From: a virus | Length of the DNA stretch: 30,465 nt | Reading direction: 5' to 3' (one strand) | IMG/VR virus record: IMGVR_UViG_3300021371_000072 | Span: 1 to 30,465 of that record | Part shown: one piece after another, positions 30,349 to 30,465 of the stretch | How positions within the stretch are numbered: the stretch's first letter is position 1 | Layout: every line of letters begins with the position of its first letter | Notes under the pieces: model-generated | Databases searched by the model: none | What the model saw: the letters and a program-made list of their open reading frames with translations, nothing else | Told to the model about the DNA's origin: nothing | Program-made: the position numbers and the translations under genes

Positions 30349-30465
30349 TGATAGCATTAGAACGATACTTAAATAGTTTCGGTAAGAGTGTTGTCAATAA
30401 AGCTAAAGGAATACTAAAAAGAAAAAAAAAGGTAGTATCAGGTAAAATTCTTAATAGTATATCTT
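30321..30465. repeat. Terminal direct repeat, right copy
   Basis: This second copy of the first 145 bases differs from the left copy at one position (30447). It marks the point where the contig closes on itself, giving a unique length of about 30,320 bp. Whether it is a true physical terminal redundancy or only an assembler overlap cannot be told from sequence alone. Confidence 0.95.
30348..30465 (+). CDS. Second, partial copy of the gp10-like gene start
   Basis: The first 39 codons of the gene at 28 are repeated here because of the terminal redundancy; the frame is cut by the end of the window. One codon differs (Ile for Leu at codon 34). It is not a separate gene. Confidence 0.9.
   Translation, partial: MIALERYLNSFGKSVVNKAKGILKRKKKVVSGKILNSIS

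Noticed and set aside
1-30465. Integrase, repressor, tRNA, CRISPR array or insertion element
   Set aside because: None was recognised on either strand. Repeats found are limited to the terminal redundancy, promoter copies and paralogous domains.

Overview
The window looks like one complete genome unit of a tailed double-stranded DNA phage, probably a siphovirus-like phage of a marine or aquatic Bacteroidota (Flavobacteriia-type) host. Bases 1-145 return at 30321-30465 with one mismatch, so the unique length is about 30,320 bp and the ends join: the gene starting at 28 begins again at 30348. All genes lie on the + strand and are tightly packed, with many TAATG or ATGA stop/start overlaps. The DNA is very A+T-rich. 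Gene starts are preceded by A/T-rich sequence rather than Shine-Dalgarno motifs, and the one clear host-type promoter (TTTG ... TATATTTG) fits the Bacteroidota pattern. I see no integrase, repressor, tRNA or CRISPR array, so a virulent lifestyle is more likely. I name no genus or species.

Layout on the circle. (1) Packaging, 26.67-28.13 kb: small and large terminase. (2) Tail genes, 28.24 kb through the junction to 7.0 kb: a likely tail assembly chaperone with a possible -1 frameshift, several small structural genes, an HK97-gp10-like protein, two large tail proteins, an adhesin-like protein and a short tape measure. (3) Head genes, 7.05-10.58 kb: a coiled-coil protein, an XkdF-like prohead protease, an acidic scaffold-like protein, the major capsid protein and a possible tail tube protein. 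(4) Accessory virion genes, 10.67-15.2 kb: small structural proteins and two tandem paralogous receptor-binding or lectin-like proteins. (5) Portal fused to a Cys/His-rich segment and a MuF-like domain, then a connector-like protein, 15.2-17.9 kb. (6) Lysis, 17.9-18.8 kb: two small membrane proteins flanking an M15 peptidase endolysin, followed by a metallophosphoesterase. (7) Early operon, 19.6-26.6 kb: an SSB-like protein, a DnaA-domain-IV-like protein, a winged-helix replication protein, two different C5 cytosine methyltransferases, NinG- and NinB-like recombination proteins, a sigma-factor-like protein, a DUF3310 protein and several Cys-rich small proteins. No DNA polymerase, helicase or primase gene is visible, so replication probably uses host enzymes.

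The most interesting signal is a bipartite motif, ATCAAA - 16 nt - CTATTATATA, found four times with exactly the same spacing, plus a fifth variant copy. All copies sit in front of late transcription units (small terminase, chaperone, coiled-coil/protease, scaffold, structural 10674). It differs from the host-type promoter in front of the early operon. The early operon also encodes a protein with sigma region 2-like and region 4-like halves. The proposed scheme is that host RNA polymerase reads the early operon from 19.58 kb, and the phage sigma-like protein then redirects polymerase to the five late promoters. The motif and spacing are read directly from the sequence; the pairing with the sigma-like protein is inference.
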